DNA of 64,000 bases from Luteitalea sp. (GCA_009377495.1 WHTZ01000001.1:116625-180624), one strand, 5' to 3'; counted from the stretch's first letter, positions 1 to 8,407 are shown. Numbers and translations: made by a program. The notes: a model not told the origin generated them from the letters alone.

Positions 1-590
1 ACATCCTGATCGGCATCGCACGACGCGGGTTCAGCCTGCTCGCCGTCGACTACCGCGGGTACGGGCTCAGCACGGGACAGCCGTCGGAGCAAGGTCTTTA
101 CGCTGATGTCGACGCAACGATCCATTACGTCACACAGCATCCGCGTCGTGCCGATCGGCCCACCATCTACTGGGGCCGATCGCTGGGAGCCACGATGGCA
201 GCGCGGGCCGCACGTGTCGTACAGCCGGATGGCCTCGTGCTTGAATCCGGCTTTCCCGATGTCCACGCCCTGTTCGCTCGCAACCCCGTGATGTGGTCGC
301 TGGCATGGCTGTCGAGCTATCGGTTCCCCACCGCCCGCTGGCTCGAAGGTGTCACCTGCCCCATCCTCGCGCTCCATGGCACGGCAGATTCGGTGGTGCC
401 GTTTCGGGTCGGCCGCGAGCTCTTCGACCGCATCACGTCGCCGCGCAAGCGGTTCGTGGCCATCGACGGCGGCGACCACAACGATCCGACACCCCGCCAC
501 GCCGAGCACTACTGGGACGCTGTTGAGCAGCTCGTCGCCGAATCCACGACCTCCACCAAACACGTGCGACCCCGGACCCCGGACCCCTGA
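1..590 (+). CDS. alpha/beta hydrolase (C-terminal part; 5' end outside window)
   Basis: The reading frame is open from base 3, so the start lies upstream of the window. The visible part carries the serine-hydrolase landmarks in order: a DYRGYG strand-turn, the nucleophile elbow GRSLG (Ser codon 180-182), an acid region LHGTADSVVPF and a terminal catalytic His in GGDHND. This resembles the membrane-associated BEM46/ABHD13-like hydrolases. The substrate cannot be told from sequence. The last residues are encoded by the tandem CCCGGACCCC repeat that continues past the stop, so the tail is probably not conserved. The next gene starts 168 bp downstream with its own regulatory region, so the two are unlikely to share an operon. 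Confidence 0.85.
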   Translation, partial: ILIGIARRGFSLLAVDYRGYGLSTGQPSEQGLYADVDATIHYVTQHPRRADRPTIYWGRSLGATMAARAARVVQPDGLVLESGFPDVHALFARNPVMWSLAWLSSYRFPTARWLEGVTCPILALHGTADSVVPFRVGRELFDRITSPRKRFVAIDGGDHNDPTPRHAEHYWDAVEQLVAESTTSTKHVRPRTPDP

Positions 591-598
591 CCCCTGAC
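571..598. repeat. tandem GGACCCC/TGACCCC heptamer array at hydrolase 3' end
   Basis: Consecutive 7-bp words (GGACCCC, GGACCCC, TGACCCC, TGACAC) span the stop codon of the hydrolase. The same word family, read on the other strand as GGGGTCA, recurs near 34490, 45690 and 50300. Confidence 0.8.
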
Positions 599-618
599 AC
601 CTTCCCGTGTGACGACCA

Positions 619-657
619 ATTAACCGAGATTTAACCAGACTGTCACGGACGGGTAAC
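619..657 (+). promoter_or_regulatory. candidate tandem Pho box upstream of the PhoB-like regulator
   Basis: Four hexamers sit exactly 11 bp apart: ATTAAC (619-624), TTTAAC (630-635), TGTCAC (641-646) and GGTAAC (652-657). All fit N(T/G)TNAC. An 11-bp direct-repeat period is the hallmark of PhoB/PhoP-family operators, and TGTCAC is close to the E. coli half-site. The array ends about 100 bp before the regulator start, suggesting autoregulation. Function is inferred. The same half-site and spacing recur before pstS and before the small gene at 3906-4133. Confidence 0.6.
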
Positions 658-758
658 GCGCACTCGATACCTTATGTCAGGCCGTCACTGTCCACTAGGG
701 TGCAGGTAGGCCTCGCGGCCCGCTACGGCCGTGGAGGGTCCTGCTTGGGAGCGTCGCC

Positions 759-1502
759 GTGATCCATGCCACGATGCCTCGGACCAGCCAGCCGCAACCG
801 GATCGTCTCGCGGACAGCCGGACACGCATTCTGGTCGTCGAGGACGAACAAGACCTCGCCGATTTGATTCGCCACGCGCTCGAGCGCGAGAAGCACATGA
901 CCGTCGACACGGTCACGAGCGGTGATGCCGCGCTTCAGCTCGTCGCCCAGCACGTGCCTGACCTGGTCCTCCTCGATCTGAACTTGCCTGGCGTCGATGG
1001 TTTCGAGGTCTGCCGACTGTTGCGTGCGCGCCCGACGACCTCGCAAGTGCCCATCATCATGCTCACGGCGCGCGCGGGCGAGCCAGATCGTATCGCCGGT
1101 CTGGATCTAGGTGCCGATGACTACATCGTCAAGCCCTTTAGCCTGCGCGAGCTGGCGGCACGCGTGCGCGCTGTGCTACGACGGCGCCAGCCACAGGCGG
1201 CGCCCCCGCTCAGCCTGTATCGAGGGAAGCATCTCGTGGCCGACTTCGACGCCGTGGCGGTCCAGGTCGAGGGGCAGGCGGTGCGCCTGACCCGCCGCGA
1301 GTTCGAGCTGCTCCGCTGCCTGGTCGAAAACAGAAATCGTGTGCTCTCGCGAGATCGACTCCTCGAGATCGTGTGGGGCTACGATCAGTTCATCGAAACA
1401 CGCTCGGTCGACGTGCACATCGGCCGCCTCCGCGCGAAGCTCGGGCCGGCAGGCAACCAGATCGAGACGGTCGTCGGCCTCGGGTACCGATTCGTCGAAT
1501 AA
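759..1502 (+). CDS. phoB: OmpR/PhoB-family response regulator
   Basis: A 247-residue two-domain regulator. The receiver domain (about 23-140) has the acidic pocket E28/D29, phospho-acceptor D73 in LLDLNLPG, T103 and K125 in VKPF. A winged-helix DNA-binding domain (about 150-246) ends in the typical VVGLGYRF strand. The GTG start at 759 is preceded by GGGAG (747-751) at 7 nt spacing; an ATG at 774 is the alternative. Its place next to ppk, with Pho-box-like repeats upstream and a pst operon 12 kb away, makes it the likely phosphate regulator PhoB. No histidine kinase gene is adjacent; the sensor must be encoded elsewhere. The OmpR-family call is certain, the PhoB role is inferred. Confidence 0.85.
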   Translation: MIHATMPRTSQPQPDRLADSRTRILVVEDEQDLADLIRHALEREKHMTVDTVTSGDAALQLVAQHVPDLVLLDLNLPGVDGFEVCRLLRARPTTSQVPIIMLTARAGEPDRIAGLDLGADDYIVKPFSLRELAARVRAVLRRRQPQAAPPLSLYRGKHLVADFDAVAVQVEGQAVRLTRREFELLRCLVENRNRVLSRDRLLEIVWGYDQFIETRSVDVHIGRLRAKLGPAGNQIETVVGLGYRFVE

Positions 1503-1520
1503 GTGAAAAAAGGAAAAAGG

Positions 1521-1545
1521 GAAAAAGGGGCCAGGCCCCTTTTTC
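1521..1545. repeat. AAAAAGGGGCC palindrome, copy 1
   Basis: A near-perfect palindrome with arms AAAAAGGGGCC / GGCCCCTTTTT around a single A, about 20 bp after the regulator stop. It ends in a T-tract on both strands, so it could terminate transcription. It is paired with copy 2 at 1564-1585. Confidence 0.75.
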
Positions 1546-1563
1546 GAGAACCAACGCCGACCC

Positions 1564-1585
1564 AAAAGGGGCCTGGCCCCTTTTT
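1564..1585. repeat. AAAAGGGGCC palindrome, copy 2
   Basis: A second copy of the same palindrome with central T instead of A. Together the two hairpins fill the phoB-ppk gap, and a third diverged copy lies at 21948-21974. A dual rho-independent terminator or an interspersed repeat are both plausible. Confidence 0.75.
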
Positions 1586-1648
1586 CCGTCCCCGGTTCCT
1601 TTTTCCGTCTGTGATATGGTGGACAAGTAGACACGTTCCTACCACGTT

Positions 1649-3904
1649 ATGCCTCCGACCGATCCTGTTGCAGGTCCCGCTTCCGAGCCTGCGGAGCAGG
1701 CGGGCGCGTCCGCGCATACCCTGGCACTCGTTCAGCCGCGCGTCACCGCACGTGCACGGGGCCGGCGCCGAGGCGAAGCGCCCTCGCATCTGCCAGCGCC
1801 AGACTGGAGCCAGGTCGATCCGCACAACCTGAGCGACCCGGCCCTGTACATCAACCGGGAGTTGAGCTGGCTCGAATTCAATGAGCGGGTGCTCGATCAG
1901 GCGCGCGACGCCGCGCACCCGCTGCTCGAGCGGGTGAAGTTCCTCGCGATTGCCGCGAACAACCTGGATGAGTTCTTCATGGTCCGGGTGGCGACGCTCT
2001 TGAAGAAGTACCGAGCGGGCATCGAGGACGTGTCGCCCGACGGCTTGCACACGGAGCAGCAGCTTCAGGCGGTACGGCTGCGAGCCGGCGAGATGTTTGC
2101 GGAGATGACGGCCTGCTGGCGCGAGACGCTGCGGCCGCTGCTGACGGGCGTGGGCGTGCACTTCTTGGAGCCCACGGACTACACGCCCGAAATCCGCGCG
2201 TTTCTGTCGGCGCTGTTCAAACGCGAGATCTTCCCGGTGCTGACGCCGCTCGCCTTCGATCCGGGACACCCGTTTCCGTACATTTCGAATCTGAGCAAGA
2301 ACCTCGCGGTCGTCGTCAAGCACAACGGGCGGACGAAATTCGCGCGCGTGAAGGTTCCGGACGTGCTGCCGCAGTTCGTCCAGGTTCCAGATGGCCTGGC
2401 GCCAAGGCCGGGCGCCACGTTCGCGTTCCTGGAGGACGTCATCCGCGCGAACGTCCAAGAGCTGTTTCCCGGCACCGAGGTACAGGAGGCACACCTGTTC
2501 CGCATCATCCGGGACACCGACATGGTGATCCAGGAGGACGAAGCGGACGACCTGCTGGAGTCGGTCGATCGCAGCCTCAAGCAACTCCGGTACGGGGCGC
2601 TCTCGCTCCTTCAGGTCGAGGGCGCGATGCCGCGTCGCGTGCTACGCATTCTCGTCGAGAACTTCGAGGTAGACGAGGACGCCGTGCTGCGGACGCCCGA
2701 CCGGCTGGGATTTCGCGATTGGATGGAGCTCACGCGGCTACACTTGCCACAGTTCAAGGACGCGCCGTTCTCTCCGCGTGTGCTCTGGCCGAATCCCGAT
2801 AGCGATCTCTTCGACGAGCTCCACTACGAGGACCAGCTCCTCCACCATCCATTCGACTCGTTCGCCTCGGTCGAGTCCTTTCTCAAGGTGGCGGTCACGG
2901 ATCCACAAGTGATTGCCATCAAGATGACGCTCTATCGCATCGGCGCGAACTCGCCGCTCGTCGACATGCTCATCGAGGCCGCCGAGCAGGGCAAACAGGT
3001 CGCCGTGCTCGTGGAGCTCAAGGCGCGCTTCGACGAGCGAAACAACATCGCCTGGGCAACGCGTCTGGAATCGGCGGGTGTGCACGTCGTGTACGGCCTC
3101 CTCAACCTGAAAACGCACTGCAAGTTGTGCCTGGTCATTCGGAAGGAACCAGACGGCATCACGCGGTACGCGCACATCGGGACGGGCAACTACAGCCGCG
3201 AGACCTCACAGATCTACACCGACCTCGGCATGTTCACCGCCGACGAGACGATCGTCGACGACATCAGCGAGGTCTTCAACTACCTGACCGGCTACTCGAA
3301 CCGCCGGAGCTTTCTGGAGCTGCTGGTCGCCCCAGTGTCGCTGCGCGCGCAGCTCACGGCGTTGATCGATCGCGAATGCGAGCACGGACAGTCGGGCCGC
3401 CCCGCTCGACTCATCTTCAAGAACAACGCCATCACAGACCCCGCGATGATTCGCGTCCTGTACCGAGCCTCTCAGTGCGGCGTGCCGGTTGATCTCATCA
3501 CGCGCGGCGTGTGTTGCCTGCGGCCAGGTGTCACAGGTGTCAGTGAGACCATTCGTGTGCGCTCGATCGTCGGCCGATTTCTCGAGCACTCACGCATCTA
3601 CTATTTCGAGAACGGCGGAGAGTCCGAAGTGTACATCGGCAGCGCTGATCTGATGGAACGGAACCTGGATCGCCGCGTCGAGACACTGTGCCCGGTGAAG
3701 AATCTACAGGTCCGCAGCCACCTGCGCGAGACCGTGCTCGAAGCGTATCTGGCAGACACGGATCGCGCGAGAGTGCTCATGCCCGACGGACGGTACACGC
3801 GCGCCACATCCGCACCCGAGACCGCGCCGCTCAACGCGCAGCAGGGGTTGCTCGATTACTACACGTCGGAAAAGGGATCGGGGACCTTCTTTCGCATCAC
3901 GTAG
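1649..3904 (+). CDS. ppk1: polyphosphate kinase PPK1
   Basis: The enzyme reversibly transfers the gamma phosphate of ATP to polyphosphate. The protein has 751 residues, slightly longer than the usual 690-720 because of a roughly 60-residue Pro/Ala/Arg-rich N-terminal extension before the conserved YINRELSWLEFNERVL segment. The two histidines essential in PPK1 are present: H490 in KTHCK and H509 in YAHIGTGNYS. Their 19-residue spacing is the same as H435/H454 of E. coli PPK. Phospholipase-D-like C-terminal domains follow. The start is the first ATG after the palindromes and no strong ribosome site is seen. It is convergent with the small gene at 3906 and lies beside phoB, consistent with a phosphate-storage role. 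Confidence 0.97.
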   Translation: MPPTDPVAGPASEPAEQAGASAHTLALVQPRVTARARGRRRGEAPSHLPAPDWSQVDPHNLSDPALYINRELSWLEFNERVLDQARDAAHPLLERVKFLAIAANNLDEFFMVRVATLLKKYRAGIEDVSPDGLHTEQQLQAVRLRAGEMFAEMTACWRETLRPLLTGVGVHFLEPTDYTPEIRAFLSALFKREIFPVLTPLAFDPGHPFPYISNLSKNLAVVVKHNGRTKFARVKVPDVLPQFVQVPDGLAPRPGATFAFLEDVIRANVQELFPGTEVQEAHLFRIIRDTDMVIQEDEADDLLESVDRSLKQLRYGALSLLQVEGAMPRRVLRILVENFEVDEDAVLRTPDRLGFRDWMELTRLHLPQFKDAPFSPRVLWPNPDSDLFDELHYEDQLLHHPFDSFASVESFLKVAVTDPQVIAIKMTLYRIGANSPLVDMLIEAAEQGKQVAVLVELKARFDERNNIAWATRLESAGVHVVYGLLNLKTHCKLCLVIRKEPDGITRYAHIGTGNYSRETSQIYTDLGMFTADETIVDDISEVFNYLTGYSNRRSFLELLVAPVSLRAQLTALIDRECEHGQSGRPARLIFKNNAITDPAMIRVLYRASQCGVPVDLITRGVCCLRPGVTGVSETIRVRSIVGRFLEHSRIYYFENGGESEVYIGSADLMERNLDRRVETLCPVKNLQVRSHLRETVLEAYLADTDRARVLMPDGRYTRATSAPETAPLNAQQGLLDYYTSEKGSGTFFRIT

Positions 3905-3905
3905 C

Positions 3906-4133
3906 CTAGGCGCGGCGCCACCCCTGATCACTCGGCGTGTCCAAGTCAAAGAGCCATCGCGCGCGCTCCACTCGATGCCAGTCTGAGCACACCGTCTCGC
4001 GTACGACGCGATTGTCTTGCTCCTCGAGCACGCACCACCCAGTTTCCGCGGTGTGCACGATCAGGCGCTTGATGCTGCCGGCCACGTGTCGCCTGCAGAC
4101 CTCGACCGGTCGGCTAGGGGGGGCTGGATTCAT
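3906..4133 (-). CDS. 75-residue unknown protein behind a candidate Pho box
   Basis: I do not recognise this family. The ATG at 4133 is preceded by a strong Shine-Dalgarno GGAGG at 4 nt (reverse strand 4138-4142), which argues that it is translated. The protein is soluble, with two Cys (in EVCRRH and GWCVLEE), a third in ETVCSDW, and several Trp in its second half (DWHRVERARW). The Cys/His set could bind a metal but forms no classical motif. A direct repeat matching the Pho-box candidates lies about 60 nt upstream on the same strand. It ends 1 bp from ppk1, tail to tail. A phosphate-starvation-induced small protein is the working inference. Confidence 0.6.
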   Translation of the reverse strand: MNPAPPSRPVEVCRRHVAGSIKRLIVHTAETGWCVLEEQDNRVVRETVCSDWHRVERARWLFDLDTPSDQGWRRA

Positions 4134-4193
4134 AAGACCTCCGAAGGGGGCACGAAGAGCGCCTATCATCGCGCGAGATGCCGGTCGCGGGAT

Positions 4194-4210
4194 GTAAATT
4201 CTTTGTAACG
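4194..4210 (-). promoter_or_regulatory. candidate Pho box of the small unknown gene
   Basis: On the minus strand the order is CGTTAC (4210-4205), AAAGA, ATTTAC (4199-4194). The two half-sites fit N(T/G)TNAC and are 11 bp apart, as before pstS (GTTTAC, ATTTAC). The site is about 61 nt upstream of the ATG at 4133. The rest of the 4134-4322 gap shows no gene. Confidence 0.5.
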
Positions 4211-4322
4211 ACGGCTGGGGAAGCCGGACCTACTGAGTCGCCGCCCCCCTGTTACTGCTGAGCTTACGACTTCATTCCCCGGGCGACGTCACACGCAAGC
4301 TGGATGTGCTCTTTCGGGGGGT

Positions 4323-5582
4323 TCATCTGTGGGCCAGGAGCGGTACCGCCCAGCGCGTGCGATCCACCGTCAGCCGCCGTCGGTGCAGCTCGTGATATAG
4401 CGCAAAAATACGAGCCGTAACCTGTGGCCACGCAAAGCGCTCGGCGGTCAGACGCGCGGCCTCGACCCTCGCGGCGCGTTCGACGGGCGCCCTCAGCATC
4501 TCATCGAGCGCCGTGGCCAAGCCACGGTCGGTCGGTGCCGCCAGCCACGCGTTTTCGAGGCTCGCATAGCTGAGCACGCCGCCAGCGTTCGGCACAATGA
4601 CCGGCAGGCCCGAGGCCATGGCCTCCAGTGGTCCGATGCCAAACGGCTCGCGCGGGTTTGGGTGGACGAACGCATCCGCGCTCGCGTAGAACGCCGCGAG
4701 CGCGTGTCGATCGGCAACGTGGCCCCAGAACAGCACGCGGCCGGGCACGCGAGCGGCCGCCGCTTCGCGCAACGCCGGCGCATGGGGGCCGTCTCCGGCC
4801 ACCACCAGCCGCACGCGTCGCGCGGCATGGTCGGGCAACTGCTCGAGCATGCCGATCAGGCGTGCCAAATGTTTCTCGCGAGCCAATCGGCCCGCGTACA
4901 GCACGTAGACCGCGTCGAGAGGCGCGGCGAGTCGACTGGACCACTCTTCCCGGAGCCCGCCCGACCGGTGCTCTGGCCCAAAGACATCTGCATCGACACC
5001 CATCGGCACGACATGCACATCACGCGTGTGCCGTGGCACCAGTGCGCACCGGATCTCTTGTGCCGTGTAGTCAGAGTTCGCGAGATGGTAGTCGAACTGC
5101 GGCGTGTACACGTAGCCCATGTACCACCGCGCCAGCGCACGCACGCTGCTCGACGACCAGCCCAGCACCGCCACGTTGTCGTCGAAGCGCTCGCAGCTCA
5201 GGCCCACGAGCGTGGGCCGGGCAACACCCGCCACGCCCAGCCGGCGCAGCACACCGGCCAAGTAGCAGAGCGCGTACTTGTCACATACCTCGAGAAGATC
5301 CGGCTGTTCGGCGCGCAGGATCTCTTGGAGGGCGGCCCTGGGCCACAGATACCGGTGTGGCAGCAGCACACGGTAGCGGCGGTCCACAATTGGCGCCCGC
5401 GGCGCCTTGACATAGTAGATGCGCCCCCAGGTGCCGACCTCTTCCACGCCGCCACGCTCCGCCGGGACGATGAGACGCATGGCGCTCCCGGCAGCGTTCG
5501 CCGCCCGGAGCATCGCGAGATAGAACGTGCGAATGCCGCCAGATGCCGGGTGCCACGCGTTGGTCACGTGCAGTGTCTTCAT
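4323..5582 (-). CDS. family 4 glycosyltransferase
   Basis: A 419-residue GT-B fold enzyme of the GT4 type. The N-terminal half opens with MKTLHVTNAW and a GGI glycine loop. The C-terminal half has YAGRLAREK, a GDGP turn and the donor-binding E-x7-E motif (EPFGIGPLE). The start at 5582 was chosen because its ATG overlaps the stop of the upstream membrane-protein gene (ATGA), a sign of translational coupling; the frame is open further upstream but there encodes low-complexity residues. It is the last gene of the glycosyltransferase/PHP operon. The sugar and acceptor are unknown; retaining transfer from a nucleotide sugar is expected for the family. Confidence 0.88.
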   Translation of the reverse strand: MKTLHVTNAWHPASGGIRTFYLAMLRAANAAGSAMRLIVPAERGGVEEVGTWGRIYYVKAPRAPIVDRRYRVLLPHRYLWPRAALQEILRAEQPDLLEVCDKYALCYLAGVLRRLGVAGVARPTLVGLSCERFDDNVAVLGWSSSSVRALARWYMGYVYTPQFDYHLANSDYTAQEIRCALVPRHTRDVHVVPMGVDADVFGPEHRSGGLREEWSSRLAAPLDAVYVLYAGRLAREKHLARLIGMLEQLPDHAARRVRLVVAGDGPHAPALREAAAARVPGRVLFWGHVADRHALAAFYASADAFVHPNPREPFGIGPLEAMASGLPVIVPNAGGVLSYASLENAWLAAPTDRGLATALDEMLRAPVERAARVEAARLTAERFAWPQVTARIFALYHELHRRRLTVDRTRWAVPLLAHR

Positions 5583-6175
5583 GGCTCCCGCACGCGGTGG
5601 AGCAGCGCCCGTTTGTGGGGAGCGAACGGGCGCCTGGCTCCGGCTGCGACTGCCCGGCCGATCGTGAGCACGAAGCTGACCAGTAACAGCGGCAGGCGGC
5701 GCAGATCGTCGACGAGCGACGCGCGGCCTTCGCCGACGATGAGCGCACCGCGTCGCATGGCGAAGAGGTTGAACAACGTCGAGAGGCCCGTAAACGCGGC
5801 CGAGGCGAGGATGCTCTCCGCCAAGCGCACCGTGCCGCGCAACCAGTGCACCACGAGCTCCAGCGTGTGCGTGCACAGCGGCAACAGCAGTATGACGCTC
5901 AGTGAGGCGAGCCACGCAGGCTGGCCGTGCCGGAACGCCTGCGTGAGCGCGCCGTAGAATCCAGCCGTGATGCCCCGAAATGCGAGCTCGGTCATCATGG
6001 CCGCCATGGCTGCTTCGAGCCCCGCGGAGAGGTTGGCCGAAAAAAAGATGACCGATCTGAACCCCGCGCTCAGCAGCGCAGACTTCCAGTTCCAGCGTCG
6101 AACGATGCGACGGATGGGATGCCGCACGAGGCCGCGCAACACCTCACGGACCCGCTCCTCTCTGGGCTCAATCAT
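5579..6175 (-). CDS. multi-spanning membrane protein of unknown function
   Basis: A 198-residue protein with about four hydrophobic stretches (roughly 32-65, 85-110, 120-140 and 155-180) separated by Arg-rich loops, and a basic N-terminus (MIEPREERVREV). No catalytic motif is recognised. It lies between two GT4 genes and overlaps the following one by 4 bp. A role in glycolipid assembly or export is plausible from context only. A GAGAGG ribosome site lies about 9 nt before the ATG. Confidence 0.75.
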   Translation of the reverse strand: MIEPREERVREVLRGLVRHPIRRIVRRWNWKSALLSAGFRSVIFFSANLSAGLEAAMAAMMTELAFRGITAGFYGALTQAFRHGQPAWLASLSVILLLPLCTHTLELVVHWLRGTVRLAESILASAAFTGLSTLFNLFAMRRGALIVGEGRASLVDDLRRLPLLLVSFVLTIGRAVAAGARRPFAPHKRALLHRVREP

Positions 6176-6212
6176 GAGGGGTGCCTCTCTGGTCAGGAAG
6201 GTGCAAGGGACA

Positions 6213-6260
6213 AGGTGCGAGGTCTACGGGCTGTCTCAGGCTCTAGGGACCCTCGCACCT
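6213..6260. terminator. intercistronic hairpin with CTGTCTCAG loop
   Basis: Arms AGGTGCGAGGTC (6213-6224) and GACCCTCGCACCT (6248-6260) pair with one bulge and reach the stop codon of the upstream GT4 gene. The loop holds GGGCTGTCTCAGG (6228-6240), a word also found at 19451, 19492, 19667 (inverted) and 62554. It may attenuate or protect the operon transcript. Confidence 0.5.
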
Positions 6261-7422
6261 ACCGGACGGCAGGTACCGGCAACGCCCCCGCTACCCTCGA
6301 GTCCGCTGCCACCTCCCGATACGTCTCGTACAGCGGCACCAGTGCGCGTTTCCAGGTCCGGCCGAGCGCGTACTGACGCGCGGCCTCGCCCATTCGCTGG
6401 CGAAGCGCCGTGTCCGCCACGAGGCGACACACGCTATCGGCCATGAGCTGGGGACCTTCGCCTTCGCACATCAAGCCGGTCTCACCTGGCCGCATGTTCT
6501 CGCGCGGACCCCCACGGTCCGAGACGATCACGGGCAAGCCGGATGCCTGCGCTTCGAGCACGACATTGCCGGCCGTGTCCGTTCGGCTTGGAAACAAGAA
6601 GACATCCGCAGATGCCATGGCGCGCGCGACTTCCGCGTGCGGCAGCTCGCCGGTGAACACCGCATCCGGACAGGTGCGCTGCAGGGCCGTGCGCATGGGG
6701 CCATCCCCGACGAACACGAACCGCGCCAGATGGCCCCGTCGGCTCAGCGCCCGCTCGAGCACTGGAACAATGTCGAGACCTTTCTCGCGCGAGATACGCC
6801 CGACGTAGAGCACCGCCGGTCTCGTTGGTGACACCCGCCAGGCGGCGCGCAGCTCCTCCGATCGCGCCACGGGCGAGAACTGCATCGTGTCGACACCGCG
6901 TGGCCACAGCCGCAGCTTCTCTGGCCGGAGCTTCCCGCGAACGAGTAGCCGTCGCGTGGCCTCGGAGGGCGCGAGAATGCGCTCACACTTCCCGTACGGC
7001 CACCGTAGGTACTCGCGCATGAGTTGTCCCAGCCGGCGCGAGCCGCTGAGCACCTCGGTGTACTCGGCCAACTGGGTGTGAAAGCTACCCACCATGGGCA
7101 CGCCCAGTCGCCCGGCCACGTACATGGCCGCCAGCCCGACAGGACCCGGCGTCGTGAGGTGGACCAGCGTAATGCCGTCGCGCCGTGCGTTCGAGACGTA
7201 GGACAAGAACCGGGGCACGTACATCTGCATGCCACGGTAGAAGGGAACGCCAACGCCCACCGAGCGCAGCGCCAGGTAGTCTGGCTGAGCGATGCCCGTG
7301 TGGGACGCGGTATAGACACGCACGCTGATGTCAGCCGGCGCGCACCGCAGCACCGCCTTGAGCGTCGTCGTCACGCCGTTGACTTTCTCGAAGTCGTTAT
7401 CGGTGAAGATCGCGACGTTCAT
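6259..7422 (-). CDS. family 4 glycosyltransferase (SQD2/PimA-like)
   Basis: A 387-residue GT-B enzyme. The N-terminus MNVAIFTDNDFEKVNGV is typical of sulfoquinovosyl/mannosyl diacylglycerol transferases, in which this loop binds the acceptor lipid headgroup. SFHTQ follows near 115. The C-terminal donor domain has YVGRISREKGL, FVGDGPM and a TDTAGNVVLE segment in place of the canonical E-x7-E, as in other SQD2-like enzymes. Its ATG overlaps the stop of the upstream PHP gene by one base (TAATG), so the two are co-translated. Membrane glycolipid synthesis is the most likely job and would suit the neighbouring phosphate genes, since glycolipids can replace phospholipids. That link is inference. 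Confidence 0.88.
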   Translation of the reverse strand: MNVAIFTDNDFEKVNGVTTTLKAVLRCAPADISVRVYTASHTGIAQPDYLALRSVGVGVPFYRGMQMYVPRFLSYVSNARRDGITLVHLTTPGPVGLAAMYVAGRLGVPMVGSFHTQLAEYTEVLSGSRRLGQLMREYLRWPYGKCERILAPSEATRRLLVRGKLRPEKLRLWPRGVDTMQFSPVARSEELRAAWRVSPTRPAVLYVGRISREKGLDIVPVLERALSRRGHLARFVFVGDGPMRTALQRTCPDAVFTGELPHAEVARAMASADVFLFPSRTDTAGNVVLEAQASGLPVIVSDRGGPRENMRPGETGLMCEGEGPQLMADSVCRLVADTALRQRMGEAARQYALGRTWKRALVPLYETYREVAADSRVAGALPVPAVR

Positions 7423-8327
7423 TACGCTGCCTTCAGTAACCGTCCCGCCGGTCGTGCCACCAGATCCACGAGCAGTGACTGGTTGAATCGCTCTTCCAGC
7501 ACGAAGTGTGCGTAGGCCAGCGCGAGTGGAATGGTCACGAGCGGGAGTCCCACGGCCGCGCCGAGCACCATGGCATGGCGACGCCAGTGAAACGGGTTCT
7601 GCAGGAGACGACCGAGTTGCTCCCAGTAGAATCCGCAGGCCAGCCGGACGATGTCTGACGCCATCGTGAAGTAGTGGCCGTGCCAGCCCTCCACTCGCAC
7701 CCGGCCGGCGCGCAGCTCTCGCATGAACTCCACCCGTGTCGTGGCGCGATCCGCGACGACGTAGGTTCGGCCAATGCCACGCTGGGTGTGTGCGTCGCTA
7801 CCACCCACGCCGATTCTTCCGCACGCCTCGGCAAGCGCGGCTGCCGTAACGTTCTGAGCCGCGAGCCGCGACCCATTACGGATCTCGAGCGCATCGATCC
7901 ACGGCATCAGCCAGGCGACATGCCTGGCGGTGATTCTTCCGTTCACACGCGACGCGACGTGGTTGAGGCTCGTGAACACACCCTGATGTCTGAGATACGG
8001 CATCAGTTGGTGGATGTCGTGCCGCAAGCGGTCGATCTCAGCGAACTGCGCTTCGGTGATGTCGAGCACGTTGAGGTGCACCTTCACCTCATCATCGGGA
8101 AACACCGCCGTCACCTCGCAGCCAACGATGACGTCCGGCCGGTCTGCGATGGTCAGCGCGCCCGCGATGGTGTCGTGGTCCGTGATGGCCACGAGGTCCA
8201 TGCCCCGCGCCTTGGCGCACCGATACACGCCCTCGGGCGTGTTGTACGACTCCTTCATGATCAGGCTCAGCGGATACAGCGACGTGTGGCCGGAGAAGTA
8301 CGTGTGCACGTGCGTGTCCAGCTTCAC
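7422..8327 (-). CDS. PHP-domain metal-dependent phosphoesterase with C-terminal membrane segment
   Basis: The metal ligands of the PHP fold are all visible: DTHVHT near the N-terminus, ITDHDT, GCEV, SLNH and GGSDAH. A hydrophobic helix (AMVLGAAVGLPLVTIPLALAY, split by short turns) follows near 250, so the enzyme is probably tethered to the membrane. The GTG at 8327 was chosen because GGAGGG lies 3 nt upstream (8331-8336); a longer frame exists but lacks support. It is co-translated with the downstream GT4 gene. It probably hydrolyses a phosphate monoester in glycan or lipid synthesis; the substrate is unknown. Confidence 0.85.
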   Translation of the reverse strand: MKLDTHVHTYFSGHTSLYPLSLIMKESYNTPEGVYRCAKARGMDLVAITDHDTIAGALTIADRPDVIVGCEVTAVFPDDEVKVHLNVLDITEAQFAEIDRLRHDIHQLMPYLRHQGVFTSLNHVASRVNGRITARHVAWLMPWIDALEIRNGSRLAAQNVTAAALAEACGRIGVGGSDAHTQRGIGRTYVVADRATTRVEFMRELRAGRVRVEGWHGHYFTMASDIVRLACGFYWEQLGRLLQNPFHWRRHAMVLGAAVGLPLVTIPLALAYAHFVLEERFNQSLLVDLVARPAGRLLKAA

Positions 8328-8366
8328 TGTCCCTCCTTCGGAGACGTGACGAGATGACAAGCTGAT

Positions 8367-8407
8367 GGCGCCCCTAAAGGGGCGCCCTACCTAAAGGGGC
8401 GCCCTAC
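8367..8407. repeat. REP-like palindrome, GGCGCCCC type
   Basis: A 20-bp perfect palindrome, GGCGCCCCTAAAGGGGCGCC, is followed by CTAC, then a repeated half (CTAAAGGGGCGCCCTAC). Read on the minus strand it begins with GTAG, the tetranucleotide that precedes REP hairpins. It lies between the two PHP genes. The rest of 8328-8452 holds GTCACC-type words and no gene. Confidence 0.8.

Noticed and set aside
1385-2584. 399-residue open frame on the minus strand
   Set aside because: It lies antisense to ppk1, whose protein is unmistakable, and has Arg/His-rich composition typical of reverse frames in GC-rich DNA.
4250-4267. TGTTAC...GCTTAC as another Pho box
   Set aside because: The spacing is 12 bp rather than 11, and no gene starts nearby in that direction.
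4662-5957. 431-residue open frame on the plus strand
   Set aside because: Antisense shadow of the GT4 glycosyltransferase and the membrane-protein gene; no recognisable domain.
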